Numbered from the stretch's first letter, positions 1 to 6,525 are shown. The stretch is DNA of 15,910 nucleotides from Lentisalinibacter sp037382365 (GCA_037382365.1 JARRPZ010000133.1:1-15910), one strand, 5' to 3'. The notes: generated by a model from the letters alone, not told the origin. A program made the numbers and translations.

Positions 1-119
1 CTGGCGCGCGCCAGCTCGTCCGCCGTCTCGATGCTGCCGGTCGTCGCGCAGCCACCCAGAGCCATCGCGACACACAGAGCGCCAGCCCACGAAACGGGCT
101 GCATGATATTCTTCACCAT
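1..119 (-). CDS. N-terminus of a small lipoprotein (Lpp/OprI-like?), cut by window edge
   Basis: Reading leftward from the ATG at 119 gives a short Lys-containing N-region, a hydrophobic stretch and a textbook lipobox LGGC with the lipidated Cys at residue 24. The mature part begins ATTGSIETADELARA. Residue +2 is Ala, so outer-membrane sorting is expected. A G-run (GGGGGG) lies about 5 nt before the ATG and acts as a plausible ribosome binding site. The mature start, rich in Ala, Glu and Thr, resembles the alanine-zipper murein lipoproteins such as OprI/Lpp, but only 39 codons are in the window, so the lipoprotein call is firm and the Lpp identity is a guess. The gene is divergent from the ribbon-helix-helix gene at 368, with an AT-rich spacer of about 250 bp. 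Confidence 0.65.
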   Translation of the reverse strand, partial: MVKNIMQPVSWAGALCVAMALGGCATTGSIETADELARA

Positions 120-142
120 TTGAACCCCCCAGTTGCCAGTGA

Positions 143-148
143 AGTATA
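143..148 (-). promoter_or_regulatory. Possible -10 element of the lipoprotein gene
   Basis: On the minus strand this reads TATACT, five of six matches to the sigma-70 -10 consensus. It lies about 25 nt upstream of the lipoprotein ATG, which would give a short leader. The surrounding 120-250 is clearly more AT-rich than the rest of the window. No good -35 box is found at 16-18 nt, so this is tentative. Confidence 0.3.
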
Positions 149-367
149 GTCAGTGTACATCGCTGCTCGCAGTTTTGTATATACTTTTGTTATGCATTTC
201 TGTAACGATTCCGTAACCTTACGCCGGTCCCTTCGAGATGCCGTGATGGACCTTTGGTGGGCCGCGTATATACACTGCAATACATCGGCCGACGGGGCAG
301 ACACCACTGTCACCCGCCGGCCGGGAAGACGACGCGCGGACCGCGCGTCGCCGAGCTCGGGATAGCC

Positions 368-559
368 GTGGCCAGGAAAGAAAAAGACAAGAAGAAAAAG
401 AAGAAGGACGCGCAACTCGTGCTGCGGCTGGACAGCGAGATGCGCGATCGCTTCCTGGAGGCATGCCGGGACCTGGACACCTCCGCGGCGCGGGAAGTGC
501 GGCGCTTCATCAAGCGCTTCCTGAAGCGCTACGACAACGGGGAGCTGGACGACCTCTGA
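368..559 (+). CDS. Small ribbon-helix-helix (CopG/ParD-like) protein with lysine-rich N-terminus
   Basis: This 63-aa protein starts at GTG 368. The N-terminus is extremely basic (KEKDKKKKKKD, residues 4-14), followed by AQLVLRLDSEMRDRF and then two predicted helices, ending KRFLKRYDNGELDDL. A short strand with alternating hydrophobics (LVLRL, residues 17-21) followed by two amphipathic helices is the ribbon-helix-helix pattern used by CopG/ParD/MetJ-type DNA-binding dimers. I chose GTG 368 because the reading frame upstream of it (from ATG 254) is low-complexity, Arg/Gly/His-rich and unlike a protein. No toxin gene lies beside it, since the next gene is a convergent membrane enzyme, so an antitoxin role is not supported. 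The likely role is nucleic-acid binding. It could instead be a small helical protein with a coincidental match. Confidence 0.72.
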   Translation: MARKEKDKKKKKKDAQLVLRLDSEMRDRFLEACRDLDTSAAREVRRFIKRFLKRYDNGELDDL

Positions 560-581
560 CGGCCCGCGAGCGCCGGGCGTC
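558..581. terminator. GC-rich hairpin between two convergent genes
   Basis: GCCCG (562-566) pairs with CGGGC (574-578) around a 7-nt loop, and GAC/GTC extends the stem across a one-base bulge. It sits in the 34-bp gap between the convergent stops at 559 and 594, where a bidirectional terminator would be expected. There is no T-run on either side, so intrinsic termination is only possible, not shown. Confidence 0.3.
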
Positions 582-593
582 GGAGTGACACCT

Positions 594-1370
594 TCAGCGC
601 ATGCCGCTCGGTGCGCGTTCGCCGGCATCCACGGGCCGGTAGGTCCGACCGGGTCGCGGGACCAGCATCGGCACCTCGCGCTGATAGTCGCGATAGCGGT
701 CGCCGAGAAAGGTCACCAGATCCTGCTCCTCGAAACGCACGGCGATCAGGATGTAGCTCGTCATGCCGGCCGCGAACACGAGGTGGCCCACGGTCATGTG
801 CGGCGTCGCCCAGAACGCGAGTATCAGGCCCGAGTAAAGGGGATGACGGATCAGCCGATAGAACCAGCTGACCTTGAACGGCGGATACTCGTAGGGACGG
901 CGGACGAAGCGCAGCCAGACCTGCCGAAGACCGAACAGGTCGAAATGATCGGTCATGTAGGTCGAGAGCAGCGTGATCAGGAAGCCGGCGAAGAACACTG
1001 TCGTGAGCAGGCTGGCCAGCCATGGTGCCTCTGCGCGCCAGACCGTCTGCGGTATCGGCTGCCACAGCCAGAAGATCGAGATCAGGATCAGGCTGGTCAC
1101 CAGGACATAGGTGCTGCGCTCCACCGACCGCGGCACGATGCGGATCCAGCGCTGCTTGAACGCCGGCCGGGCCATCACGCTGTGCTGGATACCGAAGAGC
1201 GCGATCAGGCCCAGGTCGAGCAGCAGTGCCGGCACCAGCGGAGTGACGGCACCGTCGTCGATGGCTTTCGGCACCCCGAAGTTGCCCAGGAAACCGATCA
1301 GGTACAGGAACGTACCGAAGAAGACCAGATAGCAGCAGACACCGTAGACGAGCACGAGAAATCTGCGCAT
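594..1370 (-). CDS. mddA: Methanethiol S-methyltransferase-like integral membrane protein (MddA family)
   Basis: This is a 258-aa membrane protein of the isoprenylcysteine carboxyl methyltransferase (ICMT)-like group. Hydrophobic segments lie at about residues 4-28, 47-66, 88-104, 118-137 and 182-211. The signature RHPLYSG (175-181) and the later FEEQDL (213-218) followed by GDRYRDY (223-229) are the SAM-binding C-terminal elements of ICMT-type methyltransferases. Overall length and the segment order match MddA, which methylates methanethiol to dimethyl sulfide with S-adenosylmethionine in the inner membrane. The start is ATG 1370, preceded by a strong GGGGGGAG ribosome binding site; a longer frame to 1451 lacks coding character upstream. 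It is divergent from the SRPBCC-SDR gene. A more general NnrU/ICMT-like methyltransferase with another thiol substrate cannot be excluded. Confidence 0.78.
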   Translation of the reverse strand: MRRFLVLVYGVCCYLVFFGTFLYLIGFLGNFGVPKAIDDGAVTPLVPALLLDLGLIALFGIQHSVMARPAFKQRWIRIVPRSVERSTYVLVTSLILISIFWLWQPIPQTVWRAEAPWLASLLTTVFFAGFLITLLSTYMTDHFDLFGLRQVWLRFVRRPYEYPPFKVSWFYRLIRHPLYSGLILAFWATPHMTVGHLVFAAGMTSYILIAVRFEEQDLVTFLGDRYRDYQREVPMLVPRPGRTYRPVDAGERAPSGMR

Positions 1371-1389
1371 GGCGCTCCCCCCTTCTCTG

Positions 1390-1459
1390 CCGGTCGGATA
1401 ATCCAGCCTACGCTCCGGGCGGCACCTCGGCAACCGCAGGCCGCCTTGCATCCGACCGG
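1390..1459. promoter_or_regulatory. Perfect 10-bp inverted repeat in a divergent intergenic region
   Basis: CCGGTCGGAT (1390-1399) and ATCCGACCGG (1450-1459) are exact reverse complements separated by 50 bp. They lie inside the 137-bp gap between the divergent mddA-like gene (start 1370) and the SRPBCC-SDR gene (start 1508). Position and symmetry suggest paired operator half-sites serving both promoters, but no regulator gene is adjacent and no -35/-10 pair is convincing. A chance match in GC-rich DNA is possible. Confidence 0.35.
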
Positions 1460-1507
1460 TGCCCGCGCCCGAATAATGCGACCTCGACGTCCGCGGTGAG
1501 AATATCC

Positions 1508-2956
1508 ATGAGCGAACCAGTGATTCTCGACGAGACCATAGAGGTCTCGCGTCCCCTGCACGAAGTCTTCGCCTATCTGGCCGATTTCTCCCGTATCGAG
1601 GAATGGGATCCGGCCGTCGCGGGTGCCGCGCGGCTCACCGAGGGGCCTCCCGGGGTCGGCACCGAGTACCGCATCGACATGAAGGCGGGCTTCGCGCTGC
1701 ACTACCGCGTGGTCGGGTTCGAACCGGACGCCCGCATCCGCATGACGGTCGACTCGCGCTTCTTCACGGCGAACGAGGAGATCCGGTTCCGCCGCGTGGG
1801 CGATCGCACGCGCGTGCGCTACATCGCGGAATTCGACTTCCCCGCACCGATCGCCGTCGTCAGCCGGCGTTTCCCCGGCATCATGGATCGGGTCGGAAAG
1901 AGTGCGATGGGCGGCCTGAAGAGCGCACTGGAAGACGCGTTCGAACCCCCCGGTGCTTCGCCCTGGATCGAGGCGGCCGATCGCCTGGTGCTTCCCGGGC
2001 TGTGGCGTTTCACGCGGCTCGGCTATTGTGCCGCGCGCCGGCAGTGGCGGCCGGTCTCGGCCTACCTCGGCGACAAGCGCATCGTGATCACCGGCGCGAC
2101 GTCGGGGATCGGCCGTGCCGCGACCGAGGAGCTCGCCCGCCGCGGCGCGAACCTGGTCCTGGTGGCGCGGGACGAGGCCAGAGCGCACCGCCTGGTCGAG
2201 GAACTGGCAGAACGGACCGGCAATGGCAACATCGAATACGAGATTGCCGACCTTTCCCTGATGGCCGACGTGCATGCACTCTGCGACCGGCTGCTGGCGG
2301 ACGGCAGGCCCGTCGATGTCCTGATCAACAACGCCGGCGCGCTTTTCAATCCGCGACAGGTGACGCCGGAGGGCCTCGAGAAGAGCTTCGCGCTGCTGCT
2401 GCTCGGGCCCTGTATCCTGACCGAGCGGCTGCATCCGCTGTTGCAGGCGATCGGGGAAGCACGCGTGGTCAACGTGCTGTCCGGCGGTATGTACACACAG
2501 AAGATCCACGTGGACGATCTGCAGAGCGAGCATGGCGCCTATTCCGGGTCGGTCGCCTATGCCCGCGCCAAACGGGGCCTCATGATCCTGACCGAGGAAT
2601 GGGCCGGGCGCTGGCGGGACGACGGGATCGCGGTGAATGCCATGCACCCGGGCTGGGCGGACACGCCGGGCGTCGAGCAGTCTCTGCCGGGGTTCTACCG
2701 CGTCACGAAATCACTGCTGCGCACCCCGGAACAGGGAGCCGATACCGTCGTCTGGCTCGCCGCTGCCACGGAAGCCGGAGAAATCTCCGGAGAATTCTGG
2801 CTGGACCGGCAGCAGCACCCGAGCCATCTCAGCCCCGCCACCCGGGAATCCGCGGAGGAAAGAGCCCGGTTTTTGCAGGCTCTCGCCGCTTTCGCGGCGT
2901 CGACCCGCCCCGCCACCGCGCCCCGCCGGCGCCGCGCCAGAGCCGCCGCCGGTTGA
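1508..2956 (+). CDS. SRPBCC domain fused to DHRS12-like short-chain dehydrogenase
   Basis: This 482-aa protein has two domains. Residues 1 to about 150 form an SRPBCC/START-like ligand-binding fold (polyketide cyclase/dehydrase group), starting with a typical strand and helix (VILDETIEVSRPLHEVFAYL). Residues from about 185 to 470 form a classical short-chain dehydrogenase: TGATSGIG (195-202) binds the NAD(P) phosphate, NNAG is at 274-277, Ser325 in LSGGMYT is the catalytic serine position, and Tyr351/Lys355 form the YxxxK pair. The stretches SGGM, DDLQSE and MHPGWADTPGV are what I recall from vertebrate DHRS12 (SDR40C), so orthology to that subfamily is likely. The tail (from about 460) is Arg/Pro/Ala-rich. 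ATG 1508 is chosen because GGTGAG lies 6-7 nt upstream; GTG 1496 is an alternative. The substrate is unknown; a lipophilic carbonyl compound held by the SRPBCC part is an inference. Confidence 0.85.
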   Translation: MSEPVILDETIEVSRPLHEVFAYLADFSRIEEWDPAVAGAARLTEGPPGVGTEYRIDMKAGFALHYRVVGFEPDARIRMTVDSRFFTANEEIRFRRVGDRTRVRYIAEFDFPAPIAVVSRRFPGIMDRVGKSAMGGLKSALEDAFEPPGASPWIEAADRLVLPGLWRFTRLGYCAARRQWRPVSAYLGDKRIVITGATSGIGRAATEELARRGANLVLVARDEARAHRLVEELAERTGNGNIEYEIADLSLMADVHALCDRLLADGRPVDVLINNAGALFNPRQVTPEGLEKSFALLLLGPCILTERLHPLLQAIGEARVVNVLSGGMYTQKIHVDDLQSEHGAYSGSVAYARAKRGLMILTEEWAGRWRDDGIAVNAMHPGWADTPGVEQSLPGFYRVTKSLLRTPEQGADTVVWLAAATEAGEISGEFWLDRQQHPSHLSPATRESAEERARFLQALAAFAASTRPATAPRRRRARAAAG

Positions 2957-2981
2957 AACCCGGCCCGGCCTGCGTTACAAC
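2953..2981 (+). promoter_or_regulatory. Possible sigma-70 promoter upstream of the micro-ORF and SSI-like lipoprotein
   Basis: TTGAAA (2953-2958, 5 of 6 to the -35 consensus) and TACAAC (2976-2981, 4 of 6 to the -10 consensus) are 17 bp apart. The pair overlaps the stop codon of the SDR gene and lies about 65 bp before the 22-codon ORF. The spacer is very GC-rich, so the call is weak. Confidence 0.25.
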
Positions 2982-3045
2982 CTTCCTGTCAAGGGGACTT
3001 TACAAAAACCCGTCCAGGGAAGGACCCCGACAGAGGTGACTTACC

Positions 3046-3114
3046 ATGCTCATCTGGCTCTGGCTCATCATCGCACCCGCCGCCGGTATCGTCCTGCTGT
3101 CCCGGCTGGACTGA
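3046..3114 (+). CDS. 22-aa single-pass hydrophobic micropeptide
   Basis: ATG 3046 is followed by 21 further codons and TGA at 3112-3114. The peptide begins MLIWLWLIIAPAAG and ends IVLLSRLD, that is, one uninterrupted membrane-length hydrophobic helix followed by a short charged end. A strong GAGGTGA ribosome binding site sits 7 nt before the ATG. The ORF lies alone in the space between the SDR stop (2956) and the lipoprotein start (3124), ending 9 nt before the latter. That fits either a real small membrane protein or a leader peptide coupled to the lipoprotein. It is too short for family recognition. The ribosome binding site and composition are the only support. Confidence 0.45.
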   Translation: MLIWLWLIIAPAAGIVLLSRLD

Positions 3115-3123
3115 CCGGAACAC

Positions 3124-3594
3124 GTGCGGGCAGGCTCGTCGATCGGCCGCCTCGCCGTGGCCGCGGGTTGTTTCGTGCTGTCGGCCTGTGCCGGCACTCC
3201 GCCTGACAGCGCCGCCGCCGCCGTCCCGTCCGGCGGCGATGAAGTACGCGCCGACCTGACCGTGCTGATAGCCCGCCCTTACGCCGACTCCCTTTCCTAC
3301 ACCCTCACCTGCGGGCCGACCGGTGCGAGCCTGGAAGGTGATGCCGATGTCGATCCGCGAGAAGCCTGCGCGGCCCTCGGTCGGCCGGCGGTCCGCGAGA
3401 GACTCATCGAAGGTCCTCCGCCGGAGCGGGCCTGCACCCTGATCTACGGTGGCCCGGAGCAGGCCTTCGTCACGGGCACGCTCGACGGAACGCCCGTCGA
3501 TACCAGGGTATTCCGCAACGACGGCTGCGGGATCTCGGACTGGGACCGGCTCCTCGGCGATATCCTCGTGCCGGTCGACGCCGGTAATCGCTAG
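3124..3594 (+). CDS. Lipoprotein with subtilisin-inhibitor (SSI)-like domain
   Basis: This is a 156-aa protein. The N-terminus has a short basic region, a hydrophobic run and the lipobox LSAC with lipidated Cys22. After a Gly/Ala/Pro/Ser linker (about 26-40), the mature domain shows the Streptomyces subtilisin inhibitor pattern: LTVLIA, YTLTCGPTG, an ACAAL helix, ERACTLIYGGPE, VTGTLDGTPVDTRVFRNDGC, ending with a Trp-Asp-Leu segment. Cys63-Cys82 and Cys104-Cys135 match the two SSI disulfides in order and spacing. By alignment to the SSI reactive loop (C-P-M-V-Y), CTLIY puts Leu106 at P1, which would suit a subtilisin/chymotrypsin-like target. Known SSI proteins are mostly secreted actinobacterial inhibitors of serine proteases; a lipid-anchored proteobacterial version would act in the periplasm or on the outer membrane. 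The start is GTG 3124 with a weak GGA site; coupling to the upstream micro-ORF is plausible. Inhibitory activity is inferred. Confidence 0.7.
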   Translation: MRAGSSIGRLAVAAGCFVLSACAGTPPDSAAAAVPSGGDEVRADLTVLIARPYADSLSYTLTCGPTGASLEGDADVDPREACAALGRPAVRERLIEGPPPERACTLIYGGPEQAFVTGTLDGTPVDTRVFRNDGCGISDWDRLLGDILVPVDAGNR

Positions 3595-3598
3595 CGAT

Positions 3599-3640
3599 TA
3601 TTCGCGGCGGTCGAATCCGGTCGCCGTCCCGCGGCGAATA
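3599..3640. other. Imperfect hairpin after the SSI-like lipoprotein gene
   Basis: TATTCGCGGCG (3599-3609) can pair with CGCGGCGAATA (3630-3640) over 11 positions with one G-G mismatch and a 20-nt loop. It begins 4 nt past the lipoprotein stop. No T-run follows, so it may be a weak terminator or an mRNA 3' structure. The rest of 3641-3739 holds nothing else I can name. Confidence 0.28.
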
Positions 3641-3739
3641 GCCGTTCGGGAGCCCCGCCGCCGACGAGCCGCGCTGGCGATGCCGGTCCCCGTTCGCTAC
3701 ATTCGGCCCACGCTCACGGAAAGCTCAAGTAATTCTGCA

Positions 3740-4876
3740 ATGAAGAAATTCTCAGTTCTGGCGCTGTTCGCGCTGTTCACCGCTCCGGTCCATGCACAGG
3801 ACGCTGCGCCATTCGACGTCGAAGCGATCACCTCGTTCGATGAACCCTGGTCCATGGCGTTCCTGCCGGACGGGCGACTCCTCGTGACCGAGAAGAAAGG
3901 CAACCTGCTGGTCGTGACCCAGGACGGGGAGAAGTCGCGTCCGGTGCGCGGCATCCCCGACGTGGACTACGGCGGCCAGGGCGGGCTCGGTGACGTCATC
4001 CTGCATCCCGATTTTCCGAGCAACGGTCTCATCTACCTGAGCTACGTCGAGGGCGGTGTCGCAGACACCCGCGGCGCGGCGGTGATCCGTGCGAAGCTGA
4101 ACCTCACCGAACGCGGCGGCAACCTGTCGGACGCGGAGGTCATCTGGCGTCAGTATCCCAAGGTGGTCGGTTACGGCCACTACGGTCATCGGCTGGCCTT
4201 CGACGACCAGGGCTACCTGTGGATCACCTCCGGCGACCGGCAGAAGTTCACCCCGGCTCAGGACATGCAGAGCAACATGGGCAAGGTGCTGCGGCTCAGA
4301 GAGGATGGCTCGGTCCCCGACGACAATCCCTTCGTCAACTACATCGAACAGAACCCGCTCGTGGACGACATCGGCGTCTACGGCGAGTTCTGGTCCCTCG
4401 GACACCGCAATCCGCTCGGTATCGATTTCGATCCGGACGGTCGGCTGTGGGTCATCGAGATGGGTCCGGCACACGGCGACGAGCTGAACCACATCGTCCG
4501 GGCCGCGAACTACGGCTATCCGGAGGTCTCGGAGGGCGATCATTACGACGGCCGCGAGATCCCGGATCACGACACGCGCCCGGAGTTCGAGAAGCCGGCC
4601 GTCGCCTGGGTGCCGGCCATCTCGCCGGGCGACCTGATGATCTACCGGGGCGACCGCTTCGCCGACTGGCGCGGCGACGCCTTCGCGGCCGGCCTGTCGT
4701 CGCAGGCCATCGTGCGCATCGAGCTGGACGGCGAGGAGGCCCGGGAAGTGGAACGCTACGTCATGGGTGCCCGCATCCGGAGCCTGGAGGAAGGCCCCGA
4801 CGGGAGTATCTGGGTGCTCGAGGACGAGCGGGGCGAGAGCCAGGGGCGGCTCCTGAAACTCACGCCGACCGACTGA
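3740..4876 (+). CDS. Secreted PQQ-dependent sugar dehydrogenase (soluble aldose dehydrogenase family)
   Basis: This 378-aa protein has a clean Sec signal peptide (MKKFSVLALFALFTAPVHA, predicted cleavage after residue 19), so it works in the periplasm. The body is a six-bladed beta-propeller of the glucose/sorbosone dehydrogenase family: EPWSMAFLPDGRLLVTEK opens the first blade, and GQGGLGDVILHPDF and GHYGHRLAFDDQGYLWIT follow. His147 sits where the catalytic base lies in this family. GHRNPLGIDFDPDGRLW carries Arg223 of the PQQ pocket, and GDELNHI and NYGYP are typical later motifs. The length is normal for the YliI/Asd group. These enzymes oxidise aldoses to lactones using PQQ; many hosts lack PQQ synthesis, and no pqq genes are visible here. 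The start ATG 3740 is fixed by the signal peptide; the nearest ribosome site (GGAAAG) is far, at 16 nt. The next gene starts 19 nt downstream, suggesting one transcript. Confidence 0.88.
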   Translation: MKKFSVLALFALFTAPVHAQDAAPFDVEAITSFDEPWSMAFLPDGRLLVTEKKGNLLVVTQDGEKSRPVRGIPDVDYGGQGGLGDVILHPDFPSNGLIYLSYVEGGVADTRGAAVIRAKLNLTERGGNLSDAEVIWRQYPKVVGYGHYGHRLAFDDQGYLWITSGDRQKFTPAQDMQSNMGKVLRLREDGSVPDDNPFVNYIEQNPLVDDIGVYGEFWSLGHRNPLGIDFDPDGRLWVIEMGPAHGDELNHIVRAANYGYPEVSEGDHYDGREIPDHDTRPEFEKPAVAWVPAISPGDLMIYRGDRFADWRGDAFAAGLSSQAIVRIELDGEEAREVERYVMGARIRSLEEGPDGSIWVLEDERGESQGRLLKLTPTD

Positions 4877-4895
4877 ACCGACGCGCCCGGCCCTC

Positions 4896-6356
4896 GTGAG
4901 CACAACGGACGCCGTCGTCGTCGGGGCCGGGCACAACGGCCTGGTCGCGGCCGGATACCTCGCGCGCGCCGGTCACTCCGTGACCGTGCTCGAGCGTCGG
5001 GGCATCGTCGGCGGGGCCGCAATCACGGAGGAGTTCCTGCCGGGATTCCGCAACTCGGTGTGTTCCTACGTGGTCAGTCTGCTGAACCCGGTGGTCATCG
5101 AGGATCTCGAACTGGAGAAGTACGGGCTCGAGATCATGGACGGTGCCGACTGCACGCTGCAGCCGGGGCTCGAACCCGGGAGCGGATGCTTCTTCCCGGA
5201 CGATGCGGACGAGTACATGCGGGTCGTCGCCTCCCTGTCGACCCGGGATGCCGAAGCGTTCCCGCGTTTCGAGCGCGCGCTGGAGATGGCGGCACAGATG
5301 ATGCGTGAGCTCGTCCTGGAAACGCCGCCCAACATCGGTGGCGGACTCCTGGACCTGATCCGCGCCGGCAAGCTCGCCAATCGGCTGCGCAAGCTCGGCC
5401 CCGAAATGCAGGCGGAGTTCATGAAGCTCATGACCATGAGCGTGGCCGAGTACATGGACGAGTGGTTCGAGAGCGTGGCGCTGAAATCCCAGTACTCGCA
5501 ACAGGCCTTCGTCGGCAACATGGTAAGCCCTTACTCGGCCGGCTCGGCCTTCGTGCTCATCTACCATTTCTTCGGCGAAGTGAATGGTAAGCTCGGGGCC
5601 TGGGGCCACGCGAAAGGCGGCATGGGCTCCATCACCCAGGCCATGCGGCGGTCGGCGGAAGCCCACGGGGCGCGGATCGAGGTCGATGCGCCCGTCGCGG
5701 AGGTATTGATCGAGAATGGTGTCGCACGCGGTGTACGGCTCGAAGACGGACGCGAGATGCGCGCGAAGATCGTCGCCGCGAACCTGAACCATCTCGCGGA
5801 CGGAGAGCAGCTGGCGCGCCTGCAGGGGATGACACTCTTCAACGGCGACTGGCAATACTGCGAGGATGCCTATCACGATGCCCGCAGCCGCGGCTGGTCC
5901 CGGCGCCCGATCATCGAGATGTACATGCCGAGTGCCATCGACGACTCGCTGGCTCCGCCGGGCAAGCACGTGCTCAGCCTCTTCTGTCAGCACTTCGCCT
6001 ACGAGCTGCCCGAAGGCCGTGACTGGGACGAGGAGAAAGCGCATGCCGCCGATCACGTCCTCGACTTCGTCGGCGAGTTCTGCCCCAACCTCCGCGACAT
6101 CCTGCTCGGCGCACAGGTGCTGAGTCCCCTCGACCTGGAAAGGGAGTACGGACTCGTCGGCGGTTGCATCATGCACGGGTGCCTCGGCCTCGACCAGCTC
6201 TACAGCATGCGACCGGTGCCCGGTTACGCGGATTACCGCATGCCGATCGACAACCTCTATCTCTGTGGTTCCGGCGCCCATCCCGGCGGAGGCGTCAGCG
6301 GCAACCCGGGACGGACCGCCGCAAGGGAGATGATCCGGGACCTGAAGAAGCTCTGA
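4896..6356 (+). CDS. FAD-dependent oxidoreductase, PYROXD2/phytoene-desaturase-like
   Basis: This is a 486-aa flavoprotein. The N-terminal Rossmann motif VVVGAGHNGLVAAGYLARAG (from residue 7) followed by ERRGIVGGAAITEEFLPGF binds the FAD ADP moiety. The C-terminal NLYLCGSGAHPGGGVSGNPG with a final helix REMIRDLKKL is the diagnostic FAD-closing motif of the PYROXD2 branch of the CrtI-like amine oxidase superfamily. The substrate is unknown; relatives include carotenoid desaturases and isomerases. GTG 4896 puts the Rossmann strand at the expected distance from the N-terminus; no strong ribosome site is seen, and the start is 19 nt past the sugar dehydrogenase stop, consistent with coupling. The protein is shorter than I expect for the family (about 530 aa): the segment after VAANLNH (about 301) runs almost directly into the AYHDARS region, skipping part of the substrate domain. 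Confidence 0.84.
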   Translation: MSTTDAVVVGAGHNGLVAAGYLARAGHSVTVLERRGIVGGAAITEEFLPGFRNSVCSYVVSLLNPVVIEDLELEKYGLEIMDGADCTLQPGLEPGSGCFFPDDADEYMRVVASLSTRDAEAFPRFERALEMAAQMMRELVLETPPNIGGGLLDLIRAGKLANRLRKLGPEMQAEFMKLMTMSVAEYMDEWFESVALKSQYSQQAFVGNMVSPYSAGSAFVLIYHFFGEVNGKLGAWGHAKGGMGSITQAMRRSAEAHGARIEVDAPVAEVLIENGVARGVRLEDGREMRAKIVAANLNHLADGEQLARLQGMTLFNGDWQYCEDAYHDARSRGWSRRPIIEMYMPSAIDDSLAPPGKHVLSLFCQHFAYELPEGRDWDEEKAHAADHVLDFVGEFCPNLRDILLGAQVLSPLDLEREYGLVGGCIMHGCLGLDQLYSMRPVPGYADYRMPIDNLYLCGSGAHPGGGVSGNPGRTAAREMIRDLKKL

Positions 6357-6375
6357 CCGCGATGACGGTCGTGGG

Positions 6376-6525
6376 ATGAGCGATCTGAAGCAGGGCCAGG
6401 GCGTGACCGGCGTGCAGCATATCCTGGTCAACGGCGTCCCCGTCCTGCGAGAGGGCGAACATGCCGGCGCCACACCCGGCCGTGTCGTCCGCGGACCCGC
6501 CTGGCATGGATGGCCCGACCGGTGA
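6376..6525 (+). pseudogene. Orphan C-terminal tail of an N-acyl-D-amino-acid deacylase-type amidohydrolase
   Basis: A 49-codon frame, ATG 6376 to TGA 6523-6525, contains GVQHILVNGVPVLREGEHAG followed by ATPGRVVRGPAW. This is the characteristic end of D-aminoacylase / amidohydrolase-3 enzymes, where the last strands of the small beta-sandwich domain read GI-hV-VNG-PVvrdG--tGa-PGr-lRG. The catalytic barrel with its metal ligands is entirely absent: upstream lies the intact flavoprotein gene ending at 6356. The most likely reading is a remnant left after deletion of the rest of the gene, which once stood between the flavoprotein and endonuclease V genes. The frame is intact, so expression of a short peptide is possible but would have no deacylase activity. 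Confidence 0.62.

Noticed and set aside
254..367. Longer N-terminus (ATG 254) for the ribbon-helix-helix protein
   Set aside because: The extra 38 residues are low-quality Arg/Gly/His sequence with no ribosome site; GTG 368 begins right at the conserved-looking ARKEKDKKK segment.
368..1370. Toxin-antitoxin pair formed by the RHH protein and its neighbour
   Set aside because: The neighbour is a convergent multi-pass methyltransferase, not a small toxin on the same strand.
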